From Gliomastix tumulicola (Eukaryota; Ascomycota; Sordariomycetes; Hypocreales; Bionectriaceae): a DNA stretch of 64,000 bases. Positions 23,368 through 34,377 of the stretch are shown here, piece after piece. The stretch's first letter is position 1. Each line of letters opens with the position of its first letter. The stretch is from the NCBI GenBank assembly GCA_001599755.1, contig BCHX01000004.1, positions 2,294,001-2,358,000 of the forward strand, given 5' to 3'. The notes under the pieces are model-generated. The model was given only the letters and a program-made list of their open reading frames with translations, made no database searches and was not told where the DNA came from. The translations under genes were made by a program, and so were the position numbers.

Positions 23368-25296
23368 GTAGATTAGGTCCGGAGGGGTGACATCTGGATC
23401 GGACGACGGCGGTGATGGTGCACGTCTTCGTGTCGAACGGCGGTTCTGGCGACGATGCTGATTAATCCAAGGGGGGGGGGGGGGGTTGCCGGTTCTGTGA
23501 AGGGAGCATTAGCTTGGTGCCGTACGGAGCATATCTCAGGGCCTTGCGACACGGGTCTGACGGGATGTGTACCGAAGCAAGGGCTGGAGGGACCCGCGAG
23601 CACAAAGTACTAGCTTGCAGGGCTGCAGCAGCAGTCGTCTAGTCCACCAGGATTGTCAGGCGCCGTTCGGGAAGAGGCAGTCCAGAGGATGGGATGTTCA
23701 AAGAGGTCCGGCTCTGAAGGTTGGGGAAGACCATCTACAGTGGACCTACGTAAGTAAGGGTAAGGTGCAATGGCTGTAGGCGGCTGCCGCTGGTAAGGTA
23801 TTTTAGTCCTCAATCGTGGCTAGGGGCGCCCAGTGGTAGAGCCAGGTGGGGGCCGGGTGTACCTTCGGAGAGATGCTGGTGCTATTTTATGCACGTTTAT
23901 GCTGCACGGGGTACAATGCACCACTAACAGTGACCCAAGTACCAAACAGAACCGCGATGGAGGTGGCCGTGAAGGATGGCTGATGTGGTGTCGTCAATGA
24001 ACTGCCAAACAGCTGGCAAGATGTGATTGAGCGAGGTCGAATGATCCGGAGGGTTGCAGGCGGGAACAGCGAGCGGCATGCTACCAACAGCGGTAGGTTT
24101 GAGGGGAAGCCAAGTTCCGCCACCATGAGTGCCTCCGCTTTATCTCTGTCACGAGGGCATTTACTTCAGCGGTCCAGCTACCTCACCATGACCGGGGACG
24201 TTTCCGTCGAGAGGTGCACGTTTGTTTTTTTCGAACAGCATGCACTGCGGAAGAGAAGCGTTGGATGTGGCCCCCTTGTCGTTGTGTTACTCTGACTGCA
24301 TCTCACAGCCGTTGAGACGCCCAGGGACTCTCCAGCTGTGAGGCGCTGCAAGCTCCAGGTCACGTTGCGCTGAGGCGAATCGCTCTAGCATCATGCGTGC
24401 TTATCGCTCCATCTGACGCCGAGGCGACACGAGGCGCGGGGATGCGCCACAGAGCTACTCACTTATGAGTCGTTTACTACTAGTAGTGGTCAGTCAAGCC
24501 ACATTGTCACGGGCGGCTATTCTGCAGATCCAGGTAGGATTCGGCATACCGCCCGCAACCCTCAAACACGCCCCCTTCAAACAGCACCAGGTATGCTCTA
24601 GAGCTTCGCAATTAGAGCTACCCAAGTAGAAACGAACGAGCGATCCCATTGTTGCAACCAACCAGTGACTATTCCAACACGAACCAATGAAGATGCAAGG
24701 CCGGTGTCTCCATATATCTCGCTGACTAAGCCTCAGGAGGACGGAGAACCTCGATCCATTCCTGACCTGTCATGAACTCGGCTGGAGATTAAAGGCTTGG
24801 GTCCGAGTCTGAGTCTACCTTAGGGCTAAAACACGCCACCTGACGAGGATGAAGGAAAAACAGGGCGAAGCCAACAGAACACCGAAGAGCCGGCCACAAG
24901 GGTAGTTTGCACACTCACCGCCTTAACCGCACCGTCTCGTGATAGTGAGCGGCAGCGAAAGACTTTGCACGATATCACGAACGCGAATAGGATGGGACAC
25001 ACTGAATGCACAATGGGACAATGAGCGGTTTCATCAACTGATAGAAGTGACCCGTTGAGAGGCCATGCAATTTCCTGTACAAGAGAAGCCAGAAGCTGAA
25101 TACATATCCGTGAACCACAACGCCAATGCTATTTGCAAAATCCCTTGTCCGCCTTCTATGGAGGCTCGATAATAACCCAAACACCAGCCGCCATGTGTCC
25201 AGGCACACAGGTGTGTGTGTACCTTGAGATGCATGATAAATTTAAATAATGAAACAAGAGCGTAGAAGGTGCCCTGGAATGGCCCGTGACGATGCA
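23368..25296. other. Intergenic: upstream of Vid30, 3' of Ies4
   Basis: The right part of the first 130 bases may be coding (see the Vid30-like gene). A run of 15 G occupies 23471-23485. An ACTACTAGTAGT string lies near 24477. Nothing else resembles a gene, and no tRNA was found. Confidence 0.45.
23471..23485. repeat. 15-G homopolymer tract
   Basis: An uninterrupted G run lies about 100 bp upstream of the Vid30 ATG. Read on the - strand it would code a short proline run. Such tracts are prone to length error in sequencing, so reading-frame statements across it are unsafe. Confidence 0.9.
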
Positions 25297-26174
25297 CTAT
25301 GACGCTGCTGCAACGGCCAAAGGAGCAGGCGATGCGTGGTTGCTAGGAGCGCTCCTGTTGTCAGCGTCGGCGCCGCTATTGCTGTTGCCATTGCTGGTGA
25401 CGGCCTGGGCATTCTCCTTGTTCTCCTTGCTGCTGCTATTGTCGGCCGATGGCGCCGCAGAGTCCTCGTTACTAGACTCAGGGGCTTTCTTCGGGGGGGC
25501 CGTCCATCGAGAGATCTCCCACGTGATGCCAGTGAAGCTCTTGAGTTGGAAGCTCCCCCTAGCCCACTTGCGACACGGCTTTCCGGATCGGTCGAGGGCG
25601 CGCAGACCAGCGTTGATGGCGCCCTGGTTTGCCTTGGGGCCAAGCTTATGCCCTCCTCCAGTGCGGCCGGTGGTAGGCTCGCCGGTGCCGTCGTCACTAA
25701 TAGGTGTCAATGTTAGCATCAATGACGACATGATGCATCAGGATTAACTACTCACAGTTTCTGCTTCTTCTTGGGGCCCGGCTTGGACCTTGCCTTGGGG
25801 CCATCAGCGCCCCCGTTCCCGTTGGGAGCAGAGCGCTTCACTCCTTTCTTCTTTCCACCGTCTGAAGGGGGCCCCATGGTTGAGGGCACAGGTGTTCCCT
25901 CAGCCTGGGGAGTCGCGACGTTGGAATCAGATGCGTTCTCGCCGTTGGCGGGAGCAGACTGTACTGCCGGAGCGGATGACTCGGGGGAGAGCGTCGCATC
26001 CTGCGTGTCCTGACCAGAGGGGCTGGCGTCCTCTTTGACCGTGTTGGGCTCGAGAAGTCGGCGCAGGTCTTCAGGTTTGACCTTGAGGTTGACGATGAGG
26101 GTTGACTGCTGGCCGGACTTGGTGCTGCCAGACTTCCGTCGGGCGACGTCAGCGGCCTTGTTTGCTGGAGCCAT
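25297..26174 (-). CDS. INO80 complex subunit Ies4-like
   Basis: The model is complement(join(25297..25696, 25756..26174)), 272 residues, with a 59-nt intron (GTGAGT donor, GCTAAC branch, TAG acceptor). The open frame continues upstream only to a GTG, so the ATG giving MAPANKAADVARRKSG is chosen. Near the N-terminus is STLIVNLKVKPEDLRRLL. A basic KKKGVKRSAPNG/KPGPKKKQKL stretch looks like a nuclear signal. The second exon holds the signature block KLGPKANQGAINAGLRALDRSGKPCRKW followed by FQLKSFTGITWEISRW. These are the family blocks of fungal Ies4, a subunit of the INO80 chromatin remodeller with a role in checkpoint signalling. The C-terminal tail is Ser/Asn/Ala-rich and disordered. Confidence 0.85.
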
Positions 26175-28341
26175 CTCGGTTAAGGTAGAGCTGAAGCGGC
26201 TGGAGTGGTCGGAGTGGTCGACGTCAAGGGCGAAGAGGCCGGTGTCTGCTGGTTGCAGAGGTTTCAGGGGTTTGAAGAGTTCGAGGTGTTGAAGCGAAAT
26301 AATGTGCAGCAGGTGTTGCAGAGTGGGAAGGGGGGGGAAACTAGCCACTTCGCCCGGGCACAGTAGTAGTAAGCGAGCTATTTAGGTGACGAGTCCTTTC
26401 GGTGAGGGTGATGATCCAACGTTGAAGGGCTGGGCTGGTCAGGGGTCAGTCTGGTAGGCGCAAGCGTGGAGTGGCAGACTGTTCAAAAGACGGCGGTGGT
26501 CATGATGCAGAGGCGGCGAGATGGTGATGCAAGGGAGGGAGGGAGAAGAGAGTTGGGGTGCAAAGGGAGATTGAGGGAGAGAAATTTCATTTCGTCGGGT
26601 TTTTTTTGGGGCCATGGTGGTGTAGTGGTGCCTTGGGTGCTCAAGAGGCGGCGCACGACAAAGTGAGTGTTTCTTGGGTTTGCCTGTGCTGAGGGTGCCG
26701 GGCTGGGGAAAGACAGGATGTGCGGTGCAGGAGAACGCCAACGCCAACGGAACGCCATTGCCAGAAACAGGAGCCAGCCCAGCCCAGACCTTCATCGCGC
26801 TTTCCCGCCAGCCCCCGGGTCAGTGCACCGTGCCATGCCTGTTTGGGCCTAGCGCATGCGACACACACACAAAGGCTGCTCGACCAGGGCGGTACGTACC
26901 CTTGCCTACCCTTTCCTGCTCATCTCCGTCCCTCCTCCCAGCCAGTGACTCCAGTCTCATCCAGGTCTCAGCTGGGCCAACAAGGAGACGACGCGAGCCA
27001 GCCAGCCAGCCAGGCTCCTGGTCGACGGTCAGGTGCAGCATGCATCCCGAAATAAATTGCGAGGGAGCAGCAACCTGACGGAACATGACACGGCATGATG
27101 CTACCTGCGATATTACCCGCTTACTCTGTGGGCTCCGCGGCCAAAACTTACGGCACCTCGTCATCAAAGATGATCACCATCCATGGTGCCTGTCGCCCGC
27201 GACGTCTCCTCTGGCCTCTTGGTCTTGGACGCCTGAACCAGGGAGGACCTCGCCATTATTAGCTTCACCACTGCGACGACTAGCCACACGCTCGCTCCTC
27301 ACCGCCCACGACACCACCACTACCACCCCGGATGATGGAAGTTTTTTGCCACCATTTAAAACCCTCATTCATAATTCGGCCATTCACCACGCATGGATGC
27401 AGGCGACAAACAAAGTATCACCACGAGGCCACATTCCACTTGGGAGGTATATTTGGCGTTTGGTAGGCTTTAACTGGCCAATACTGATGACCCTGCTCCT
27501 TCGACCAGCGATGCGCCCTGGATGCACCAGCAGCCAAGACAATGACCGCCGCCTGGTTCCTCCCTCGCTGCCGCAAGATTGATCCCGTGATCCGACACCA
27601 GGAAAAACTCAACTTGAATCATAGCCGAAGGGCCACTTTACTCAATAACCTCTTAGACCATCCATGACTAACTTATTACCGACCTCGCCGGTACGCGATA
27701 ATCCGCTGTTTCCGGCTGGTCACCACCGATGAAAGGAAGGAACTGCCAAATTCGCAAGTCGCCGCTCGAGCATTTGGAGATTTAAGGATTCCTGTCCACC
27801 ACCGAACCACTTCGCACAAACCGTGCTCTCGCTAGCATGCGCTCGGCGTCACACAGAAGTAATATATCGACCATTTAGAACGAGACATCATGCGCGGAAT
27901 GCCGTCATTCTCGGCCGCACCGTCCAAGGCTGTCCTGGTAACAGGGCCGTCTGGCATGCGGATGTGTCCAAGATCGCTGTCAGAATACTGCGTTAGACCA
28001 CAAATATACAAAGATGATTCGTCCAACAGTCTTCGAAGCGACCAGACCACACGTGAATTCCCAATATCGCCATCGAATGTGTGTCCATCAAAACGAGACA
28101 GTACTAGGTTACTAAGGAATGCTCAATGCTAGGCGAACGGACAACCCACGAGCATCCAGATCTGGATATGAGACATCAGGGCTTGGCCATCAGCACCCGA
28201 TGCACTGGCATGCGTTGCTCCAAGCGACGTCGAGCTCGGAGGAAGCGCATTGGGAGGCATATAATCGCCGCGCACTGCAGCATCGAATGGCGGGCTGGTG
28301 GTAGAGAGTATCATCATCACGACTGAATACAATTTGAAGAA
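26175..28341. other. Divergent intergenic region (Ies4 / acidic secreted protein)
   Basis: About 2.2 kb between divergent genes. On the - strand a 58-codon ATG frame at 26439-26615 lies in the likely Ies4 leader and could act as an upstream ORF, but it has no recognisable features. A (CAGC)n-type tract lies at about 26995-27015. No other gene was supported. Confidence 0.45.
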
Positions 28342-29805
28342 ATGCACATCAACAGATCCATCGGTATCAGCTTGTCCGTGGCCTGCGGGCTGGCCAATTG
28401 TCTGGCGCATGGAGGCCACAGCCGTCTTCATCAGCTGCAGCGCAGCGCACCCCGGGATGTCGCTGAAGAGCTCCCTCAGGCGGTTTCTCTTGTCCGTCGC
28501 GGCTTGGCCGAGGTCAGAGATCTGGCTGAGCGGTCTGCAAGCTCGGTCGAGGTTCCGGAGGAAGAGCTGCGCGGCATGCTTGACAAGATCAAACTTCTGG
28601 AGGGTCAGGTCATGGAGCTGCTGCCGGCTGAAGCTCCTGCCGACTCGGCTCCCGCTGAGCCAGCTCTTGTCGATCCAGTTCCTGTTGACCCAGATACGCC
28701 GGAGGGAGACGAGCAGCAGACAGGCGAGGATGAGGCTCTCGACCCAGACTCTACAGAGCTAAGTGACGACGAAACCCCCGTTGTGGAAGCTGATACTGAG
28801 AATAACCCAACAGAGCCCGACAAAGATCCTGCCAGTGCTGAGTTGGCAGACGCAGCTGACGGAGAGGCACCAGAAATCACAGCAGTTGACTCGCAAGAGG
28901 AATTAGACGAAAATGCCGAAGAGGCCAAGGCAGCTGCTGTGCCAGATGCTGCTGAAGACGGTTCTCTCTCTCTCGAAACGCCTACTCAAACAGAGGTGGC
29001 AAGTGAAGACTCGCAGATTTCCATGAGTCCCGCAGGTCTTGGAGCAGTGTTCAAAGAAAATGTCGATGCGGAGGAATCCACTACTACGATCACATCGACC
29101 AGAACTGTCACCAGCACAACGACAGTGCCATGGGTAGAGCCTATCACTATGCCCCAGACCACGTCGCCGGCCGTACCTAAGAACGATAGAGTGGCGCCAG
29201 ACTACAGCGGACGGGTGGAAGAGGACGACGACGACGATGACGATGACAGCCGTGATGATGGCGACGACAACACCGACGATGATACTGACAAAAACAGCGA
29301 CAGAGACAGCGACGGCGACGACAGTGATGAAGACGACGACGACGATGATGATGATGATAGTGAGGATGAGGACGACGACAGTGAGGACGACAGCGACGAT
29401 GACGACGATGGACTATCTCATGAGAAAATGTCCATAGAAACTCCAAAAGTCGAGGAGGTTGCCACTGAAGGCGCAAAGGCGGATGTTGCTGAGAAGGCAA
29501 CTCTGACGACAGAGCCTACGACTGCTCCGGCGGGCAGCGCTCTCAAAGAGAGTGAAGACACGCCATTGCCGGCTGAAGCAGTTGATGCTTCAATTCAAAC
29601 TACCGAATCGTCTCCGCTGACGGAGGCAACAATCGACGTATCTTCGGAGACATTGGAGGGAGTCACGTCTACGCCACCAGTCACCCCTCTCGCAATGGAA
29701 GAAGCCAAGGACGCGGCGGAGAGTAGCCCGACCAACAAAGCAGACGGGTCTGGCTCGCCCAGCGGCTTCCGGACGGTCACAATTCCCTCCAAGACGGACG
29801 AGTAG
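28342..29805 (+). CDS. Secreted Asp/Glu-rich acidic protein, function unknown
   Basis: Single-exon gene, 487 residues, starting at a clear ATG. The first 22 residues (MHINRSIGISLSVACGLANCLA) form a signal peptide with probable cleavage before HGG. Residues 25-95 are helical and carry mixed charge (LVRRGLAEVRDLAERSA). The rest is disordered, low in Arg and aromatics, and very acidic. Residues about 293-358 are almost pure Asp/Glu/Ser, with runs of eight or nine Asp. A Thr/Ser stretch (TTTITSTRTVTSTTT) may be O-glycosylated. No membrane anchor or GPI-type tail is seen. I do not recognise the family. Poly-Asp secreted proteins often bind Ca2+ or mineral surfaces, but that is inference from composition only. 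Confidence 0.75.
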   Translation: MHINRSIGISLSVACGLANCLAHGGHSRLHQLQRSAPRDVAEELPQAVSLVRRGLAEVRDLAERSASSVEVPEEELRGMLDKIKLLEGQVMELLPAEAPADSAPAEPALVDPVPVDPDTPEGDEQQTGEDEALDPDSTELSDDETPVVEADTENNPTEPDKDPASAELADAADGEAPEITAVDSQEELDENAEEAKAAAVPDAAEDGSLSLETPTQTEVASEDSQISMSPAGLGAVFKENVDAEESTTTITSTRTVTSTTTVPWVEPITMPQTTSPAVPKNDRVAPDYSGRVEEDDDDDDDDSRDDGDDNTDDDTDKNSDRDSDGDDSDEDDDDDDDDDSEDEDDDSEDDSDDDDDGLSHEKMSIETPKVEEVATEGAKADVAEKATLTTEPTTAPAGSALKESEDTPLPAEAVDASIQTTESSPLTEATIDVSSETLEGVTSTPPVTPLAMEEAKDAAESSPTNKADGSGSPSGFRTVTIPSKTDE

Positions 29806-30067
29806 GGATGTTGGGCTAGGTCAAGGGGCGAGGAGTGCGCGTTATCTGGAAACACAATTAATAACATCACAAACAAAGCAAGAGAACGCGATGCATACAT
29901 GGACAGATAAGACGGTGGATGGCTTGTGGGTTGCAAAGATAGGGCAAGCGGTGACGCCGTCCGACTCCGGACACGCTTAATGGAAGTACCTCATGGATGA
30001 GACCCCTTTCCACCCAGAACTGAGAGTTTGAAGTGATGCTTTGACGGCGTCCGGAGGCCGATTTGGT

Positions 30068-30090
30068 GTGGCCGGAACCATTCCGGCCAC
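30068..30090. promoter_or_regulatory. Palindrome copy 1 (GTGGCCGGAA arms)
   Basis: Perfect 10-bp inverted repeat with arms GGTCC-free GTGGCCGGAA and its complement around the spacer CCA; one more T/A pair extends it to 30067-30091. It contains CGG and CCG triplets separated by 7 bp, a layout bound by Zn2Cys6 regulators. It matches copy 2 in all but one of 24 bases, the difference being in the spacer. A regulatory role is inferred. Confidence 0.6.
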
Positions 30091-30521
30091 AGACTCCACT
30101 GGAGGCCGGGCAGACTCGGTAGCCTGTGGAGCTTTCTCCTTAAAAGCCACTCCGTCCCCCCTCTCCTTGCCTCGACGCCGTCCGGCGTATCTCGACTTCA
30201 ATGAAGAGAGCTGACCTGCGCATCGGCCGGTTTTCGAGTGCAACTTGCTGCAGCACTCTCAGGAGCACGAGACGGATTTTTGCATCCCGATACTGCGAAA
30301 AGTCGACATGAAAATATGCCCAGATTCATGCTCCCGTCACCGTCGCCCTCCTCACCCAGCATCCCGATGGCCGACGAGGTCGAGACGTGCGTGTGGCGGG
30401 CGATAGTTTCTGTTACGTGTTCCTTAGGCAATGCTGGTCCTTGTGACCCGAAACTAAGTTCCTCATCCTGCAAGGATTTTACGTTCCTTGTCCAAAACAA
30501 GTGAAGTTATCCGCTGCTTGT

Positions 30522-30544
30522 GTGGCCGGAAGCATTCCGGCCAC
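30522..30544. promoter_or_regulatory. Palindrome copy 2 beside the IDO TATA box
   Basis: Same 10-bp arms (GTGGCCGGAA and complement) with spacer GCA. It ends 4 bp before a TATATAGG string and about 190 bp before the IDO start, the place expected for an operator-like activator or repressor site. Confidence 0.65.
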
Positions 30545-30548
30545 TGGC

Positions 30549-30556
30549 TATATAGG
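30549..30556 (+). promoter_or_regulatory. TATA box of the IDO gene
   Basis: TATATAGG about 176 bp upstream of the IDO ATG, directly after the second palindrome. The sequence is a good TATA match; use as the actual promoter is inferred from position. Confidence 0.5.
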
Positions 30557-30731
30557 CGGAGGTTTCGGCCAGAGAGAGGAGGAGAGAACCTGAGAAAACA
30601 GACTCACAAAGCAGGGCACACAGGCGACCTCTTGTGAGAAAATTCGACCAAAAAGGGCCACGTCAAGCACTTTCTATCTCCAAGTCTTTGAAACACATAT
30701 ATCAACATCCATCGTGGCTCTCATATACAAG

Positions 30732-32310
30732 ATGGGATCCCTCGGAGCTCCTCCCTTCCACGTCCTGGACGACGCCCGTCCGGATGACCACTCCCTCCCC
30801 GCCTTCATGGTGTCGACCACGAGGGGTTTCCTCCCCCGTGCCGACCCTGTCGTGACTCTCCCTGCCGAGTTCGACGCACTTGAGTCTATCCTCCAGAGGA
30901 TGCCCGTCAAGACACTCTCGGGGGAGCCTGGGCTCCTCGCCGAGGGGACACTCGGTGACGAGGTCGACACAAGGTTTCCTAACCTCACCGCTGCCATGGA
31001 CTTGTACAAGCATGACCTGCCCCTGATGAATGCCTTGTACCGAGACTACTCGTTCCTAGCGTCGGCATACCTCCTCGAGCCATGCCACCATCGCTTCATC
31101 AAGGGCGAGCCATATGGTCTTGGAAGACAGGTGCTTCCTGCTAACATCTCGCAGCCCATCGCCAAGTGTGCCGAGATGTAAGTGACCCCTCCCCCCTAAT
31201 ATTGACCATCATGCGTCACCATACAAAGGGGAGAGACACTGACCGGTGTGTACCAACTCAAACAGCTGTGGCTTCAAGCCCTTCATGGAGTACGCAGGGT
31301 CGTATGCCCTCTTCAACTACCGCCTCGAGGACCCCAAGGGCGGCATGGACTACTCCAACCTGCGTCTCATCCGCGCCTTCGAGCACGGCCTCGACCCGTC
31401 GTCCTCCGAGGCCGGCTTCGTCCTGGTGCACATCGACATGGTCCGCAATTCAGGCCCGCTCGTCGCCGGCACCGTGGACGCGCTCCGTGCAGCCGGTGAC
31501 GCGGCAGCCGGCCTCAGCGGCAGCAGCAGCAGCGCGACGGAGCGCCGACGCAGGCTCAACTCCGGTCTGGAATCAGTCCTCGGCGCGCTGCGCAAGATCA
31601 ACGGCGTCATGGAGACCATGTGGTCCAAGTCGCGGCCGACCGAGTACACGAGCTTCCGGACCTTCATCTTCGGCATCACGTCGCAGTCCATGTTCCCCGA
31701 CGGCGTCGTGTACGAGGGGCTGGACAACGGCGGCGAGCCGCTCTCGTTCCGCGGCGAGTCCGGCGCCAACGACTCCATGGTGCCGCTCATGGACAACCTG
31801 CTGCAGGTGCCCATGCCCGACACGCCGCTGACCGAGATCCTGCGCGACTTCCGCGAGTACCGGCCCAGCAACCACAAGGCCTTCCTGCAGCACGTCAAGG
31901 AGCGCTCGCTCGAGGTGGACCTGAAGCGGTACGCGCTCGCGCTCGGCGAGGCAGCGCCGCCCGCGAGCGAGGAGGAGAGGGAGCTGCTGCGCGAGACGCG
32001 GTCGCTCTGGGTGCAGATCCTCGACCAGGTGCGTGACTTCCGCTGGCGGCACTGGTGCTTCGCGCGCGAGTACATCCTGAAGCGCACGTCTCACCCGACG
32101 GCGACGGGCGGCAGTCCCATCGTGACGTGGCTGCCGAACCAGCTGGAGGCCGTGCTGGAGGAGATGGTGAACGTGTACGAGGGCACCAAGGGCACGGAAG
32201 GGCTGGGCAGGACGGCGGAGAGCGTCATGGAGGCGGCGCTGCGGCAGAGGGACACACTGCGGAAGGAGGTTGACAAGTACTGTGCCGAGAGGGGGGTGAG
32301 CCGAGGCTAG
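30732..32310 (+). CDS. Indoleamine 2,3-dioxygenase
   Basis: The model is join(30732..31177, 31266..32310), 496 residues, with one 88-nt intron (GTAAGT donor, CAG acceptor) restoring AEI-CGFKPF. The frame opens upstream at a GTG, but the ATG giving MGSLGAPPFHVLDD is the natural start. IDO hallmarks are LPANISQPIAKCAEICGFKP, YALFNYRLEDP, FRGESGANDSMVP, and the C-terminal RWRHWCFAREYI in which H411 is the expected proximal haem ligand. TGGSPIVTWLPNQL closes the active site. The enzyme uses haem iron and O2 to open the indole ring of tryptophan to N-formylkynurenine, the first step of the kynurenine route to NAD+. A Ser-rich insert (about residues 230-242) is a likely surface loop. The paired palindromes upstream suggest specific regulation. 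Confidence 0.95.
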
Positions 32311-32729
32311 CCAGGTGTTCCTGGAGAGAGTATTCGTTGGTGGTGGTAGTACATAGTAGCTGAGTGGCAGTCACATATATGGCAGTTTGATATATACTAG
32401 TACTTAGGTAGTCCAGTCCATAGTCCGTCCATACCAGGAGTGTCTCTATAGTCACCCACCTTCAACAACACAACCACATTGATCGCTATATAACACACAA
32501 CCCATGGCAGTATTATTTACGAGATTACGCCCGATACAGCGCATACAAAACGGAGTATTACCTGCAGATCAAGGGTTCCCCTCCCACCGCAGTGGGCCAG
32601 ATGCACAACATGGCAGCCATTCAGGAACAGGGTCAGCAGCGAACACCATCCACACTGAAATGTCGGCCTCCGCCGCTCTTCTCTGCTTCTGTGTTCTTTT
32701 GCAGTTGCAGCCGCAGTGGCATCAGCAGT

Positions 32730-32763
<34 letters not shown>

Positions 32764-33025
32764 ACAGCAGCCTTCCCGCGCTTATCCCAGGCGGTCGCGG
32801 CGGGCCATGGTCCATGCGCCCTTTCTTCCCCTCTCTCCATCTCACCAGCTGATGTCTGCCTCGTCTCCCTGATAGAGCGGACGGACCTTTTTTTTTTTGG
32901 TGTGTGTGTGTGTGTGTCATTGTCTTCCTTTCTCTCCCTCGATGGCCTGCGTGAGACCTGGACAGGGCGAATTGAATGCGCAAAGGTCACCCGTCTTACC
33001 AGAATACTAGATATCCATCCCAACA
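32311..33025. other. Intergenic region with CAG and GT repeats
   Basis: This lies between the IDO gene and the Cys-rich membrane protein gene, both on the + strand. It has a (AGC)n run at about 32723-32770, a T run at 32888-32898 and a (GT)n tract at 32900-32917, about 110 bp before the next start. Confidence 0.5.
32723..32770. repeat. (AGC)n trinucleotide repeat
   Basis: About a dozen AGC units, slightly interrupted at both ends, in noncoding sequence. Probably length-variable. Confidence 0.85.
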
Positions 33026-34377
33026 ATGCGCCTCCTGCTGCCCGCCCTCAGCTGGGCGATCTGCGTCGCTGCGGCGCAGAGACAAAGATTCGCCGCCGAG
33101 GACGAGGACAATCTCGTCCCGCGGTACCTCGTAGACCAGTCGTTTCCGCTCGCTCGGCGCGCCGGCGTCTGCGGCCAGGGAGCGCACAGCTGTAAGTCAA
33201 AACTGCAACTACCCTAGTCGCAACCCATTCTGCGACGAACTAACAGCCCCCCTGCGCAACAGGCGAGGACGTCGGCTTCGGCGACCAGTGCTGCGAGAAC
33301 ACGCGCTACTGCTACGTCAACCGCGACGGCGACGCCAAATGCTGCCCCATCGGCTCCAACTGCCTCAACCAGGGCCCCTGCAGCAGCGACCGCTACTTCT
33401 GCACCGTGACGCCGTCGTCGGCGGCGGCTGTCACGAGATCGGGAGTGACGACGACGCCCACCGCCTCCACGGCCTGCTGCCCGCGCGGCTGCTCGAGCAC
33501 GAGCCAGTACCGGTGCGCCTCGAGCCTGGGCGGCGGCTGCTGCGGGTACGACTCGGAGTGCCGCGCCGACGGCGGGTGCGTCTTCCCCATCACGGTGACG
33601 ACGGGGACGGGGACGGACAGCACCGGCGCGGCGCTGACCCCCGCGGCGGAGGGGTGCACGACGTCGCAGTACCGGTGCGAGGACGGGGCGGGCTGCTGCG
33701 ATGACGACCAGCGGTGCACGCTGGTGGACGGGACGGGTTACTGCGCGCCGGGGCGGCAGACGGAGTCCCCCCGGCCGGCCGGTAATGGCGGCGATGATCT
33801 GAGCGACGGCGCCAAGGTCGGCATCGGTGTCGGCAGCGTCGTGGGAGCGGGCATCATCATCGGGGGTCTCACGTGGCTGTGTCTGCGCAGGAGACGAGAC
33901 CGCCGGCAGACGCTGGGACCGAGCGAGGGCGGCAGCAGCCACGTCCAGCAGCAGCAGCAGCAGCAGCAGGACCACACGGCCATGACGGACATCACCGCGG
34001 CGTCCTCGCAGCGTCCGAGGGGGGGCACCGGCCCGACGCGCGACTACTTCGGCCCGGACCCGGTAGCCGGGCCGTACACCACCGAGGTGACCGATCAGTC
34101 ACCAGCGTCGTCGCCGGGCCATCATCATCGAGCAGTGCCCTCCCGTCCTCAGCAGCCGGGGGATATCGCGGCTGCCGTCGAGATGGGATCCGACGACGGC
34201 CGCATGTCGCCCGCGTCAGCCTCGCAGCCCAGCTACTTCACAGCTGCCGTGCCGATCCACGCCGTCGAGGGGACCTTTGAGCTGTACAGCCCGCAGAGCG
34301 ACCACGCGCCGCCCTTCTCACCGTCGAATGCGCCCCCTTCCCCAGAAGGTGAGAACAAGAGGGAAGGCAAGTCTTAG
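33026..34377 (+). CDS. Cys-rich single-pass membrane protein, possible surface sensor
   Basis: The model is join(33026..33191, 33263..34377), 426 residues, with a 71-nt intron (GTAAGT donor, CAG acceptor) splitting a Cys codon. There is a signal peptide (MRLLLPALSWAICVAAAQ). The ectodomain has three related Cys blocks: one with CCENTRYC and KCCPIGSNC, a second with CCPRGCSSTSQYRC and GGGCCGYDSEC, and a third with CTTSQYRC and GAGCCDDDQRC. The repeated SQYRC and GCC elements suggest internal duplication. A membrane segment follows at about 241-263 (GIGVGSVVGAGIIIGGLTWLCL), then an Arg stop-transfer (RRRRDRR). The roughly 160-residue cytoplasmic tail has a Q8 run and Pro/Ser-rich sequence. The layout is that of a cell-wall or surface sensor, but no named family was recognised. 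Confidence 0.82.

Larger units (their letters stand above)
29806..30731. other. Intergenic region upstream of the IDO gene, with paired palindromes
   Basis: This holds the 3' end of the acidic protein gene and the IDO promoter. Two near-identical palindromes are at 30068-30090 and 30522-30544, and a TATATAGG string is at 30549-30556. No gene is evident between them. Confidence 0.7.

Noticed and set aside
26439..26615. 58-codon ATG frame upstream of the Ies4-like gene
   Set aside because: It may be an upstream ORF in the leader, but nothing supports a functional peptide.
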